In this document: positions 1 to 7,341 of the stretch, one piece after another
How positions within the stretch are numbered: the stretch's first letter is position 1
Layout: the number at the start of each line of letters is the position of its first letter
NCBI RefSeq assembly: GCF_021216675.1
Contig: NZ_CP086120.1
Location: forward strand, 1,736,001-1,800,000
Direction: 5' to 3'
Source: Streptomyces gobiensis
GTDB taxonomy: Bacteria > Actinomycetota > Actinomycetes > Streptomycetales > Streptomycetaceae
DNA length: 64,000 nucleotides
Made by a program: the position numbers and the translations under genes
Notes under the pieces: generated by a model
The model's database searches: none
The model's input: the letters and a program-made list of their open reading frames with translations, nothing else
What the model was told of the DNA's origin: nothing

Positions 1-827
1 TTTCCGTTCACAGACAGCTTGACGAAGCGCTGGAAGTTCTTCACAGCGTCGACCAGGACGGGGGTGTATACGCCGCTGAACTCGACGTTTGACCGCTTGT
101 TGAGAAGCAGAGCTGCGGTGAACAGCAGGACCCAAGTGCCGTGTGACTGCGGATAGACGGGATGGTTCTTCAACCCTGCTTGCGTGCCGGGCCCGAACAC
201 GCCGTTAGCGACACCATCGGCCATTCCCAGCTCGTACTGGATGGCCAGGAGCATGGATTTGGCGACATCGCGGGAGTGGTGTCCGTCGCAGGGGATGATG
301 AAGAAGTCGCGCCGGTCGACGTATTTCCCGTTCAGCCACTGCTGGACCTCCCGTATCCTCCCGTCACCAGTAGCGGTTCCGTAGTGGACGAGAACATAGG
401 GGTCCATGTTCAACAGGGCCTTGAACACTTTGGGCGTGAGATCATCTCCCTGGTAGACATGATCGACCCCCATGTCGTTCTTTAACTTGCTTATGGCTTC
501 GGCAACTCGGTCGTTATAGATGCCGTCGATCTCACCGCCGTCATAGCCTTTGCAGTACAGAGCGGACTGGATGATGCGGCAGAAATTCGCCGAGGGCATG
601 GTGGAGCGGTTGAGCTTAGGGTATTTGTCTTGGAGCCTGCCCAGGGTGCCAGGGCCGAAATTGTTGGAGAGCGCGGTAATGCCCAGCTCGTACTGGAGGC
701 ACCGGGTAAGGGCAAACATCGTGGTCCACCCGGTTCGTCCATCCTCTTTCACCTTCGGTATGCCGGATACATGTCCGTATACGGTGTTGATGAAGCGCTG
801 GGCTTGGCGGACCTTCTCATCAGCCAT
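1..827 (-). CDS. Peptidoglycan-binding-repeat protein, probable DUF1906/glycoside-hydrolase-like (3' end beyond window)
   Basis: Only the first 275 or so residues are visible; the gene continues past the left edge. The ATG at 827 has an AAAGGAAA-type ribosome site about 12 bases upstream and starts 20 bases after the stop of the upstream lipoprotein gene. The visible part is a series of related helical units, each with a short turn such as NNFGPGT, GEIDGIYND or GVFGPGT followed by a Leu-rich helix, and recurring YELG segments. This is the look of peptidoglycan-binding repeats. As I recall, Streptomyces proteins of this layout end in an Rv2525c-like (DUF1906) glycoside-hydrolase-like domain, which here would lie outside the window. 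No signal peptide is seen at this start. A role in cell-wall or glycan binding is inference. Confidence 0.7.
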   Translation of the reverse strand, partial: MADEKVRQAQRFINTVYGHVSGIPKVKEDGRTGWTTMFALTRCLQYELGITALSNNFGPGTLGRLQDKYPKLNRSTMPSANFCRIIQSALYCKGYDGGEIDGIYNDRVAEAISKLKNDMGVDHVYQGDDLTPKVFKALLNMDPYVLVHYGTATGDGRIREVQQWLNGKYVDRRDFFIIPCDGHHSRDVAKSMLLAIQYELGMADGVANGVFGPGTQAGLKNHPVYPQSHGTWVLLFTAALLLNKRSNVEFSGVYTPVLVDAVKNFQRFVKLSVNG

Positions 828-847
828 GATCGATGCGTTTCCTTTTG

Positions 848-1381
848 TCAGGATGGTTTGCGGTCTACGCGCTGGATCTCGACCTTCGGTTCCTTGGGGT
901 AGTGGAAGCCGGAAGAGTCGGTAGCGGTCAGGGCCTGGTTGTTCTGCGCTCCGGGCTCAAGCGTTCCACTTTTGACGCGGAGCATGGACTGAAACCCGTT
1001 TTCGCCGGAGATGTAGATCTCGGTTTCATAGTTGGCGGTGTCGCTTCCGTTGTTGGTGAACCACACCGACACCCATAGCCCGTCTGCTGCCGTGTTCGGT
1101 CTGGGTTCAAGCACGGTGACGTCACCCCGGCAGGCGATGGGCTTCGATATCTCGGGGTCGGAGGTATTCCGCAGACCGTCCGGAGCCGTACACGTAGGCG
1201 TAGGTGATGGATTAGGCTCTTCTGCCGGAGCGATTGTGGCAGCAGGCGGACTTGAGCTGTCTTGCCGTGCATCGTCGCCCTGCTCGGAGCTAGTGCAGGA
1301 GACCGTGAGGAGTACGCAGAGCAAAAGAGTGGCGCCCCACGCTGTCTTCGTACGTGGGGCGCTGGCGGATATGACCATCAC
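848..1381 (-). CDS. Secreted lipoprotein of unknown function
   Basis: The 177-residue protein starts with a basic n-region, a hydrophobic stretch and a lipobox ending LTVSC, so it is predicted to be lipid-anchored on the outer face of the membrane. A Ser/Pro/Ala-rich linker (about residues 33-60) leads into a domain of about 115 residues with two Cys and many beta-branched residues, which resembles a small extracellular beta-sandwich. I do not recognise the family. GTG at 1381 is followed at once by ATG at 1378; AGAAGG lies 7 bases upstream of the GTG, so either start is possible. It sits 11 bases downstream of the secreted-protein gene and 20 bases upstream of the wall-binding gene, so the three are probably one operon acting at the cell surface. 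Confidence 0.75.
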   Translation of the reverse strand: MMVISASAPRTKTAWGATLLLCVLLTVSCTSSEQGDDARQDSSSPPAATIAPAEEPNPSPTPTCTAPDGLRNTSDPEISKPIACRGDVTVLEPRPNTAADGLWVSVWFTNNGSDTANYETEIYISGENGFQSMLRVKSGTLEPGAQNNQALTATDSSGFHYPKEPKVEIQRVDRKPS

Positions 1382-1392
1382 AAGGGGACCTT

Positions 1393-1947
1393 CTACCGGT
1401 TGCAGGTGTAGGCGCCGGTCACTCGGTCAATGAGCGCAGCGCTGGAGGACTTGGAGTTCTTCATGATTGCGGTCACAGTGGAGCAGCCGACGTATCTGTA
1501 GTCTCCGGAGATCCGCACGGGTCCGGCGTACCGGCTGAAGTTTCCCTCATCGGTCGGGCACGTCGCGCCTGCCCGGTTCGGGCACAGCTTGAGTTTCATG
1601 TACTTGCTTGAGCCAGTGTTGTTGTCGAAAAGCGCGCAGACGTAGATCGTGCTAGCGGTGCTTTTGCTGTAAAGAAACAGTGTGCCCAGACGGCGGTTTG
1701 GCTCGGGAAGACGGTCAGCGGTGCTGAGCTGGTAACCGGACCCGCACAGGTTCGCGGTCGCCCGCAGCGCTTCCGGCTCGGCTGCGGCAATGGCACGAGT
1801 CTTCGCGTCGGCCTGGCTGAAGATAAGGGCGTCAGGGACCGATGGCGTGGGTGCCGCCGCCTGGGCTGGTGTCATCGCCAGGATCATCAAGATGGCGGCG
1901 GCTGTCGTGCTCAAAGTGGTGCGAATCGCGTATCTGTGGGCACGCAA
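1393..1947 (-). CDS. Small secreted protein of unknown function
   Basis: The frame is open further upstream, but the TTG at 1947 is the sensible start: AGAGGGGGA lies 6 bases before it and the protein then begins with a clean Sec signal peptide (basic start, hydrophobic core, cleavage likely after TPAQA). The product is 184 residues. The mature part has four Cys in two likely pairs (NLCGSGY, YVCALFD, KLCPNR, GATCPTD, plus YVGCSTV and YTCNR near the end), as in small extracellular disulfide proteins. I do not recognise a family. It is the first gene of the three-gene minus-strand set that includes a lipoprotein and a peptidoglycan-binding-repeat protein. Confidence 0.75.
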   Translation of the reverse strand: MRAHRYAIRTTLSTTAAAILMILAMTPAQAAAPTPSVPDALIFSQADAKTRAIAAAEPEALRATANLCGSGYQLSTADRLPEPNRRLGTLFLYSKSTASTIYVCALFDNNTGSSKYMKLKLCPNRAGATCPTDEGNFSRYAGPVRISGDYRYVGCSTVTAIMKNSKSSSAALIDRVTGAYTCNR

Positions 1948-2352
1948 AAGAGATCCCCCTCTTTGGACGTTCGTGTCGGTGCTTGGGCCAGTACACCCGG
2001 GAGGGAACATTTGCACGATGCAGGTTCTTGGGGGAACCGATCTTGACTGGTCTGTCCTAAAGACGATGGGTGGAGGGGAGTGAACCAATCCCACCGTTTG
2101 TATAGTTATGGACGTAACGAACGTGGGGTAGAACCGTTCCTTACGAGCTAGACGCAGTCCCGCACAACATCCGGGACCGGTAGACCACTGCGCTTCGGCC
2201 ATCACGCGGATGACTGAAATCTTCCCCCGGTTACCTGTGTCCCAGGCAACAAACCGGCCCCTTCCGGCGCCGGTTCGCGCAACACGGAACGGCCGTTGTC
2301 CGCACCTGGCGGAAGTTAGAGTTGCCGGGTCGACTGTGCGACTGCCGAGCGA
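1948..2352. other. Intergenic stretch with no gene recognised
   Basis: About 400 bases between the secreted-protein start and the tiny zinc-ribbon gene. It should hold the promoter of the 1947-827 operon, but I see no clear sigma-70 hexamers. Short open frames on both strands lack a ribosome site or any recognisable protein pattern. Confidence 0.5.
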
Positions 2353-2469
2353 TTACCGGCCGGACAGGAAAACCAGAGGTGCTGTTCTTCCGCTGTAGAT
2401 GACCTTTCGGCAGGCCTTGCAGATCTTTGTGTTTCCGCGCTTCTCAAGGTCGCGGTGTTCACACGGCAT
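2353..2469 (-). CDS. Tiny zinc-ribbon-like protein (38 aa)
   Basis: An ATG at 2469 overlaps the last 11 bases of the preceding gene, which suggests translational coupling. The 38-residue product begins MPCEHRDLEKRG and continues to KICKACRK, giving Cys3, His5, Cys17 and Cys20, a plausible metal-binding CxH plus CxxC knuckle. The codons are ordinary for this genome. Very small Cys-ribbon proteins of this kind are common next to DUF397/DUF5753 and mobile-element genes in Streptomyces, and a comparable CxCxxC gene lies at 35991-36140 next to a paralogue of this gene's neighbour. No function can be assigned. It could also be chance, since the support is the Cys/His spacing and the context. Confidence 0.5.
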   Translation of the reverse strand: MPCEHRDLEKRGNTKICKACRKVIYSGRTAPLVFLSGR

Positions 2470-2740
2470 GGGAGGACATGGGCACGTCGCTGAACTGGGT
2501 GAGAGCGGCGAGCAGTTCTCGGTCCTGGCGCTGTTGCTCGCGTTCGTGCGCGAGGATGTACGGGCGGATCATCGCGGACGCGTCGCCGTCCAGCGGCATG
2601 CTGTGCTTGGGCACGCGCGGTGGGTACGGCGGAGGTGGCGGTACTGCTGGCGCGGGCATGGCCGCGCAGACCGCGTGGGGGGCGTGAGAACGCCGTCGGG
2701 GGAATACCCGTTTCACGAACTGGGCGATACGGTAACGCAT
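2459..2740 (-). CDS. Small hypothetical protein with RPYxLAxE motif
   Basis: The ATG at 2740 is chosen because AAGGAAGTGAGG lies 6 bases upstream; the frame stays open a little beyond it. The 93-residue product has a basic amphipathic N-terminus (MRYRIAQFVKRVFPRRR), a Pro-rich middle and a charged helical stretch, IRPYILAHEREQQRQ. The same stretch, as VRPYLLAYEQQERRR, occurs in the 35450-35773 protein, so the two are distant paralogues with the same layout (amphipathic N-terminus, Pro-rich linker, RPYxLA helix). Both are followed by tiny Cys-rich genes. The function is unknown. The context is that of short Streptomyces regulatory or mobile cassettes. Confidence 0.65.
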   Translation of the reverse strand: MRYRIAQFVKRVFPRRRSHAPHAVCAAMPAPAVPPPPPYPPRVPKHSMPLDGDASAMIRPYILAHEREQQRQDRELLAALTQFSDVPMSSHAV

Positions 2741-2771
2741 GGTTGGCCTCACTTCCTTTTGGTTGACCCGG

Positions 2772-2800
2772 CCCCGGGGGTGTTGCAGCACCCGCCGGGG
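2772..2800 (-). terminator. Probable hairpin terminator
   Basis: On the minus strand CCCCGG, a bulged C and GGGTG pair with CACCC and CCGGGG around a 6-base loop. It lies just after the stop of the 3151-2804 gene and before the next minus-strand gene. There is no clear U-tract. Confidence 0.4.
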
Positions 2801-2803
2801 CGC

Positions 2804-3151
2804 CTACTGCGTAACGCTGGACTTCGGGCGTGCCGTCAGGGCCGCGTGCACTTCCTGGACCTGCGCGATCCGGAGGTCACCCGGGCTGCCGCGCCACTCT
2901 CGGCCGTCGGCCAGGGACCGCAGCCGTACGCTGTGTCCGCTGCGGCCCATGACCTCACCGACGCACCGCATTCCGTCGCTCCACATGGCAACGCCGAGTT
3001 GGGGAGCGCCGTTCATGCACCCCTGGGTGAGGGTGCTGGCGATCACGCGGACCGCCGCTCGGTCCAGGGGCTGGAAGACGACGACCGGAGTCCCCTCTTC
3101 CGTCTCCTGAAGCTGTGCGATGTGCCGGGAGACGCCGATGAGTTCGAGCAC
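2804..3151 (-). CDS. Hypothetical protein, possibly 5'-truncated
   Basis: The frame encodes 115 residues with good Streptomyces third-position GC, so I take it as real. The GTG at 3151 is the first usable start, but its ribosome site (GGGGG only 2 bases away) is poorly spaced. Upstream of it the sequence switches abruptly to a broken DUF5753 gene on the other strand, so the true N-terminus may have been lost. The second half (VRLRSLADGREWRG, then SPGDLRIA) looks like a small beta-barrel-like module seen in short Streptomyces proteins that end with an 'EW' strand. I do not recognise a named family. Confidence 0.55.
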   Translation of the reverse strand: MLELIGVSRHIAQLQETEEGTPVVVFQPLDRAAVRVIASTLTQGCMNGAPQLGVAMWSDGMRCVGEVMGRSGHSVRLRSLADGREWRGSPGDLRIAQVQEVHAALTARPKSSVTQ

Positions 3152-3162
3152 ATCCCCCAGGT

Positions 3163-3459
3163 ATGTGCACGCAGCTTCATGAGGTGCTGGAGACGGTCAA
3201 ACACCCGCGCGTTACGGTGCAAGTACTGCCATTCGGACAGGGGCCACACCCCATTCTGGGAGGGGGGCTGACCCTGATGACCCTGAAGGATGGCGGGACG
3301 ATTGCCCTCATCGAGAGCTTCGCGACCGGTGAGCCAGTAGAGTCGCCGGGGCGGATCCTCGGGCTGACGCAACTCTTTGATATCGCCCGGTCCATGGCCC
3401 TGCCAGAGGACAAGTCTCTCGATCTGATCCGACGCTACCTGAGAGAATATGAGACATGA
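3163..3459 (+). pseudogene. Truncated XRE/DUF5753 regulator (C-terminal fragment)
   Basis: The 98-residue frame matches the last third of the large Streptomyces family of XRE regulators with a DUF5753 effector domain: EVLETVKHPRVTVQVLPFG, then a beta-strand pair, then LDLIRRYLREYET at the end. The N-terminal helix-turn-helix and the first part of DUF5753 (normally about 180 residues) are missing. An in-frame stop lies at 3139-3141, and upstream DNA belongs to an unrelated minus-strand gene. The ATG at 3163 is therefore probably an accident. It overlaps the DUF397 gene by ATGA, the usual arrangement for this pair. Confidence 0.8.
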
Positions 3460-3671
3460 ACGCGATTCCTGACGCTTCAATACTCACCGCTTGGCGCAAG
3501 TCGAGTTACAGCGATAACGGGCAGAACGGATGTGTCGAGGTCGTTGACGATGTCCCCGGTGCTGTCCCTGTCCGGGACAGCAAGCGGCCTCACGGACCGG
3601 CGCTCGTCTTCCCGCCGTCGGCCTGGTCCTCGTTCGTGGGCGGCGTCAAGGGCGGAGAGCTCTCCGCCTGA
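3456..3671 (+). CDS. DUF397 domain protein
   Basis: The 71-residue product has the complete DUF397 pattern: an N-terminal TAWRKSSYSDNGQNGCVEV, then VPVRDSKRPHGPALVFPPSAW, and a C-terminal FVGGVKGGE helix. DUF397 proteins are small partners encoded next to XRE/DUF5753 regulators. From work on the WhiJ-like families they are thought to modulate the regulator in development and antibiotic production. The start overlaps the stop of the upstream DUF5753 fragment (ATGA), so translation used to be coupled. Its cognate regulator is broken here, leaving this gene an orphan unless it pairs with a regulator elsewhere. Confidence 0.9.
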   Translation: MNAIPDASILTAWRKSSYSDNGQNGCVEVVDDVPGAVPVRDSKRPHGPALVFPPSAWSSFVGGVKGGELSA

Positions 3672-3748
3672 GTTCATCCACCACCCAGTCGCAATTCGGC
3701 ACAGTGGGAGGGGAGGGATGATCGGGGAACCCCATCACGGGCACCCCG

Positions 3749-6064
3749 CTACGGCGTGGTCACCGCCGCCTGGGGGCGGATCGGGAGCCGGTTCACCGGG
3801 CGGCCCGTGGCCGCGCGGACCGCGGAGGCGATCGCTGCCGGGGAAACCACTACCGGAACCGCGCTGACCGACTTGGCGCCGAACGGGGCCACCACATCCC
3901 GTTCCTCGATGAGCTTGACGATCCGGATGGCGGGAGCGTCCAGCGCCGTCGGCAAGGCGTAGGCGGTGAAGTCGGGATGCCGGACCACCCCCCGGGCCAC
4001 CCGGAGATGCTCGGTGAGGGCCGCGCCCAGGCCCTGGGTGAGGCCCGCCTCGATACGGCCCCGGACCTGCTCGGGGTTGAGCACCCGGCCCACGTCCTGG
4101 GCGATGGCCAGCTCAACGACGCGGATCGAGCCCAGCTCGATGTCTACGTCCACCACGGCCCGTACGGCCGCGAAGGCCAGGCTGACGAAAGCGTCGCCCT
4201 GGCCGGTGTCGTCCAGCGGCTCGGTGGGATGCGGACGGCACTGCGCGGTAGCCCACAGCTCCTTGCCCTCCAGCGCCTCGACGACGGTCGTCGACAGCAC
4301 CCCGTCATAGGAGGTGATCTTGCCGTCGGCGATGGACAGCAGCTCGGTGGACATCCCGAACTTCGCCGCCAGCGGCTGAAGCAGCTGGGTGCGGACCATT
4401 TTCGCGGCCCGCTCGACCGCTCCGCCCGAGACCCAGGTGTGACGGCCGCGGGCGCCGGGACCGGCCGGGGGCTGGTCGGTGTCGACGGAGGCGACATACA
4501 CCTCGTCGACGCCGAGGACCTCCTGGACGATCTGCCGGGCGAGCGTGGCGAAGCCCTGGCCCGTCTCCACGGCGGCGCACATCACCGTCGCCACCGGGCC
4601 GTTGACCTTGACCGTGGCCGTGGACACCTCGTCGGTGCCCTCCGCACCCAGCATGTGCACCATGCCCAGCGCGTGGCCCACGCCGCGCCGTACGGCACTC
4701 GGCTCGCCCGCGCCCTCGGGGCCACCGGGCAGCAGCCAGTCCGCAGCGGGGCTGTCCTTGGGGAGCGCGGGCAGCGGCGCCTCCCGTACGGCCCGCAGCA
4801 GCTCACCGACCGGGGCCGGGCAGGTGACGGTCTGGCCGGTGGGCAGCAGATCGCCGGTGGCCATGACATTGCGGGCACGCAACTCGGCCGGGTCAAGCCC
4901 CAGCTGGGCGGCGAGCTTGTCCATCTGGCCCTCGTACGCGGCGCAGACCTGCATCGCGCCCTCGCCCCGGACATGTCCGGAGGGCGGATTGTTCGTACGG
5001 ACCGCCCAGCCGTCGATCACCGCGTGCGGCACCACATACGGGCCCGCGGCGAAGGAGACCGCGGCGGCCAGCACCTCGGCGGAGGTGTCGGCGTAGGCGC
5101 CCGCGTCCAGCAGGATCTGCGCCTCGACCTTGAGCAGCTTGCCTCCGCTGTCGGCATGGTGGCGGTAGCGCAGCAGGGTGGGGTGGCGGTGGGCGTGGCC
5201 GAGGAAGGACTCCTCACGGCTGACGGCGAGCTTGACCGGGCAGCCGGTCTTCATCGCGAGCAGCCCGAGCGGGAGCTGGATGCTGAGATCCTCGCGGTCG
5301 CCCATGGCGCCGGGGACTCCGGTGACCACGACCTTGACCTGTTCGGGGCGCAGTCCGAAGCAGGCGGCGGCCAGATCGCGGTCGGTATGCGGGTCGGTGG
5401 AGGCGGTGTAGATCTCCACCCCGCCGTCCGGCCGGGGCACGGCCAGCCCGGCCTCGGCACCGATGGGCGCGGGGTCCTGGCGGCCGATGCGGTAGAGCCC
5501 TTCGACGACGACCTCGCCGGTGACCTCCGGGTCGCCGTAGCGGAGCGGGATATGGCGGACCAGATTGCCGTCGGGGTGGATCGGGTCCGCCTCGAAGGCC
5601 TTCTCCGGGTCGGTGACCGGCTCCAGCACCTCGTACTCGACGGCGATCGCGGCGACCGCCAGCCGGGCGGTGTCAGGGTGGTCAGCGGCGACGGCGGCGA
5701 TGGGCTCGCCATAGTGGCGTACGACGTCGCGGGCGAAGGCGGGCCGGTCGGCGACGGTACGGCCGTGGGTGGCGTCGCCGGGAACGTCCTCATGGGTGAC
5801 CACGGACCGTACGCCGGGCATCGCGGCGGCCTGCTCCGTGTCGATGGCGGTGATCCGGGCGTGGGGGTGCGGGGCCCGTAGCACGGCGGCCCACAGCAGG
5901 CCCTCGGCCCAGAGGTCGGCGGCGTAGGGAAAGGTCCCCTGCGACTTGGCGAGCGCGTCGGCGGGCCGCAGCGAGGTGCCCAGCCCATGCGGCTCCGCGC
6001 TCACGGCAGGCGGCAGCGGGGTGCCACCTGCGGGGGTCGCTGTCACAGCGTCGCCAGACGTCAC
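3749..6064 (-). CDS. Xanthine dehydrogenase-family molybdopterin-binding subunit
   Basis: The 771-residue protein is the large subunit of a xanthine-dehydrogenase-type molybdenum hydroxylase, with the N-terminal a/b hammerhead (about residues 40-150) and the molybdopterin-binding domain after it. Family landmarks are visible: HVRGEGAMQ (the substrate-pocket Arg), ETGQGFATLARQ, and the final FGAKSVSAVPVVVSPAA. In active enzymes this last stretch normally carries a GE pair whose Glu is the catalytic base; here the aligned residues read SA, so the usual Glu seems absent. GTG at 6064 overlaps the stop of the 2Fe-2S gene (GTGA). It is the third gene of a FAD, 2Fe-2S, Mo operon. Purines are the likely substrate class, but the changed active site makes that uncertain. 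Confidence 0.9.
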   Translation of the reverse strand: MTSGDAVTATPAGGTPLPPAVSAEPHGLGTSLRPADALAKSQGTFPYAADLWAEGLLWAAVLRAPHPHARITAIDTEQAAAMPGVRSVVTHEDVPGDATHGRTVADRPAFARDVVRHYGEPIAAVAADHPDTARLAVAAIAVEYEVLEPVTDPEKAFEADPIHPDGNLVRHIPLRYGDPEVTGEVVVEGLYRIGRQDPAPIGAEAGLAVPRPDGGVEIYTASTDPHTDRDLAAACFGLRPEQVKVVVTGVPGAMGDREDLSIQLPLGLLAMKTGCPVKLAVSREESFLGHAHRHPTLLRYRHHADSGGKLLKVEAQILLDAGAYADTSAEVLAAAVSFAAGPYVVPHAVIDGWAVRTNNPPSGHVRGEGAMQVCAAYEGQMDKLAAQLGLDPAELRARNVMATGDLLPTGQTVTCPAPVGELLRAVREAPLPALPKDSPAADWLLPGGPEGAGEPSAVRRGVGHALGMVHMLGAEGTDEVSTATVKVNGPVATVMCAAVETGQGFATLARQIVQEVLGVDEVYVASVDTDQPPAGPGARGRHTWVSGGAVERAAKMVRTQLLQPLAAKFGMSTELLSIADGKITSYDGVLSTTVVEALEGKELWATAQCRPHPTEPLDDTGQGDAFVSLAFAAVRAVVDVDIELGSIRVVELAIAQDVGRVLNPEQVRGRIEAGLTQGLGAALTEHLRVARGVVRHPDFTAYALPTALDAPAIRIVKLIEERDVVAPFGAKSVSAVPVVVSPAAIASAVRAATGRPVNRLPIRPQAAVTTP

Positions 6065-7341
6065 TGCGCGCCTCCCTCATCGCTGGGCCCGGCCTGATGC
6101 GGAATCCGGGCTTCGCCGGGCTGACTCCCGGTCGCTGCGTTTCCGGCCGGCTCGGCTGCCCTGGCCGTCTCCGCGGCCGCGCGCTCGGCCTGGGCGGCAC
6201 GCCCGGCGACGACCTCGCGGACCGCTTCGAGCACGCCACGGTAGCCGGAGCAGCGGCAGAGGTTGCCGCTGAGTGCCTGGCGGGCTTCCAGCTCGGTCGG
6301 AGCGTGGTTGCCCGCCAGCAGGTCGTGCACGGTCATCGCCATGCCGGGCACACAGAAGCCGCACTGCACCCCGGCCCGTTCGGCGAGCGCCCGCTGGACA
6401 TCGGAGGGCGCGCCGTTCTCGGCCAGCCCTTCGACGGTACGGATCTCGGAACCGGCGGTGGTCGCGGCGGGCACCAGGCAGGAGGCGACGAGTCTGCCGT
6501 CCACCTGCACCGAGCAGGCGCCGCACTCGCCCTGGGAGCAGCCGTCCTTGGCTCCGGCGAGGCCAAGCCGCTCGCGCAGCACGTAGAGCAGCGATTCACC
6601 GATCCAGGCCTCGGTGACGGGCCGGTCGGCGCCGTTGACGCGCAGCACGTAGGAGGTGTGCGGGTGCTCGCTGTCCGGGGCGAGGGCGTCGGGAGCGGCT
6701 TCCGCCTCGGGCTCTGTCTCCGGCTCCGGCTCCGGGCCAAGCCCGGGTTCGGGCTCGGGTTCGGGCTCGGGTGCGGGTTCGGGCTCCGGCTCGGATGCTA
6801 CGGGCTCGGGTGCGGCAGGCTCCTGCTGCGCCCACGGCGTCGGGGCCGGGCCGGAAACCGGGGTCGCCTGGAGCCGGTACTCACCGGAGTCGTCCGGGGC
6901 GCCCGCTTCGGCGGCCGGAATGGTCCACTGGCCGGTCTGCGCCGGGCTCTCCCAGCGGGCACCCGCCGTCGGCTGCGTACGGGCCTCCTGCGAGCCCGCC
7001 AGCGCGGCGGCCGCACCCTGGCCCATGGCGGCCGCCGACGGCGTCGCGCCGGGGTCAGGGGCCGGGACCGCGGATGGCTGCTCCGGCTCGGCGGCGGCCG
7101 CTGCCTCCGGCCCGGTGAAGGGCAGCGTCCAGTGTCCGGTGGCCGCCGGGTCCGTGCTGGCGGCCGGGGTCATCGGGGGGACGACCGGCGGGGTCCAGCC
7201 CTGCCCGGTGCCGGGCGCGGCGAGGGGGTCGGGCTGCGGGTCGGTGCTGGGGAGTTGTATGAACGCGGTGGCCTCCGCGTCGTATTCACCGCCCCAGCCG
7301 CCCTGGGGTACCGGCGTCGTCGGCTGCTGGTCATTGCTCAT
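6061..7341 (-). CDS. 2Fe-2S subunit of molybdenum hydroxylase with long Pro/Glu-rich extension
   Basis: The C-terminal part (about residues 225-385) is the two-domain 2Fe-2S subunit that passes electrons from the molybdenum centre to FAD. It has CSQGECGACS followed by a Cys about 12 residues on, and then CGFCVPG with NLCRCSGYRG, so all eight cluster Cys are present. The ATG at 7341 overlaps the FAD-subunit stop as ATGA. Unusually, about 220 residues precede this domain. They are rich in Pro, Ala, Gln and Glu and include a run of alternating PE units (about residues 180-215). Typical family members are about 160-200 residues, so this extension more than doubles the protein. It has the look of a disordered linker, and its function is unknown. 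Confidence 0.9.
   Translation of the reverse strand: MSNDQQPTTPVPQGGWGGEYDAEATAFIQLPSTDPQPDPLAAPGTGQGWTPPVVPPMTPAASTDPAATGHWTLPFTGPEAAAAAEPEQPSAVPAPDPGATPSAAAMGQGAAAALAGSQEARTQPTAGARWESPAQTGQWTIPAAEAGAPDDSGEYRLQATPVSGPAPTPWAQQEPAAPEPVASEPEPEPAPEPEPEPEPGLGPEPEPETEPEAEAAPDALAPDSEHPHTSYVLRVNGADRPVTEAWIGESLLYVLRERLGLAGAKDGCSQGECGACSVQVDGRLVASCLVPAATTAGSEIRTVEGLAENGAPSDVQRALAERAGVQCGFCVPGMAMTVHDLLAGNHAPTELEARQALSGNLCRCSGYRGVLEAVREVVAGRAAQAERAAAETARAAEPAGNAATGSQPGEARIPHQAGPSDEGGAQ

Noticed and set aside
2210..3271. Plus-strand frames at 2210-2398 and 2399-3271
   Set aside because: No ribosome site or protein pattern, and they oppose better supported minus-strand genes with proper starts.
3977..5881. 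Long plus-strand frame of 634 codons
   Set aside because: It lies opposite the molybdopterin subunit, whose protein is a clear family member; the plus frame is a GC-bias shadow without recognisable motifs.
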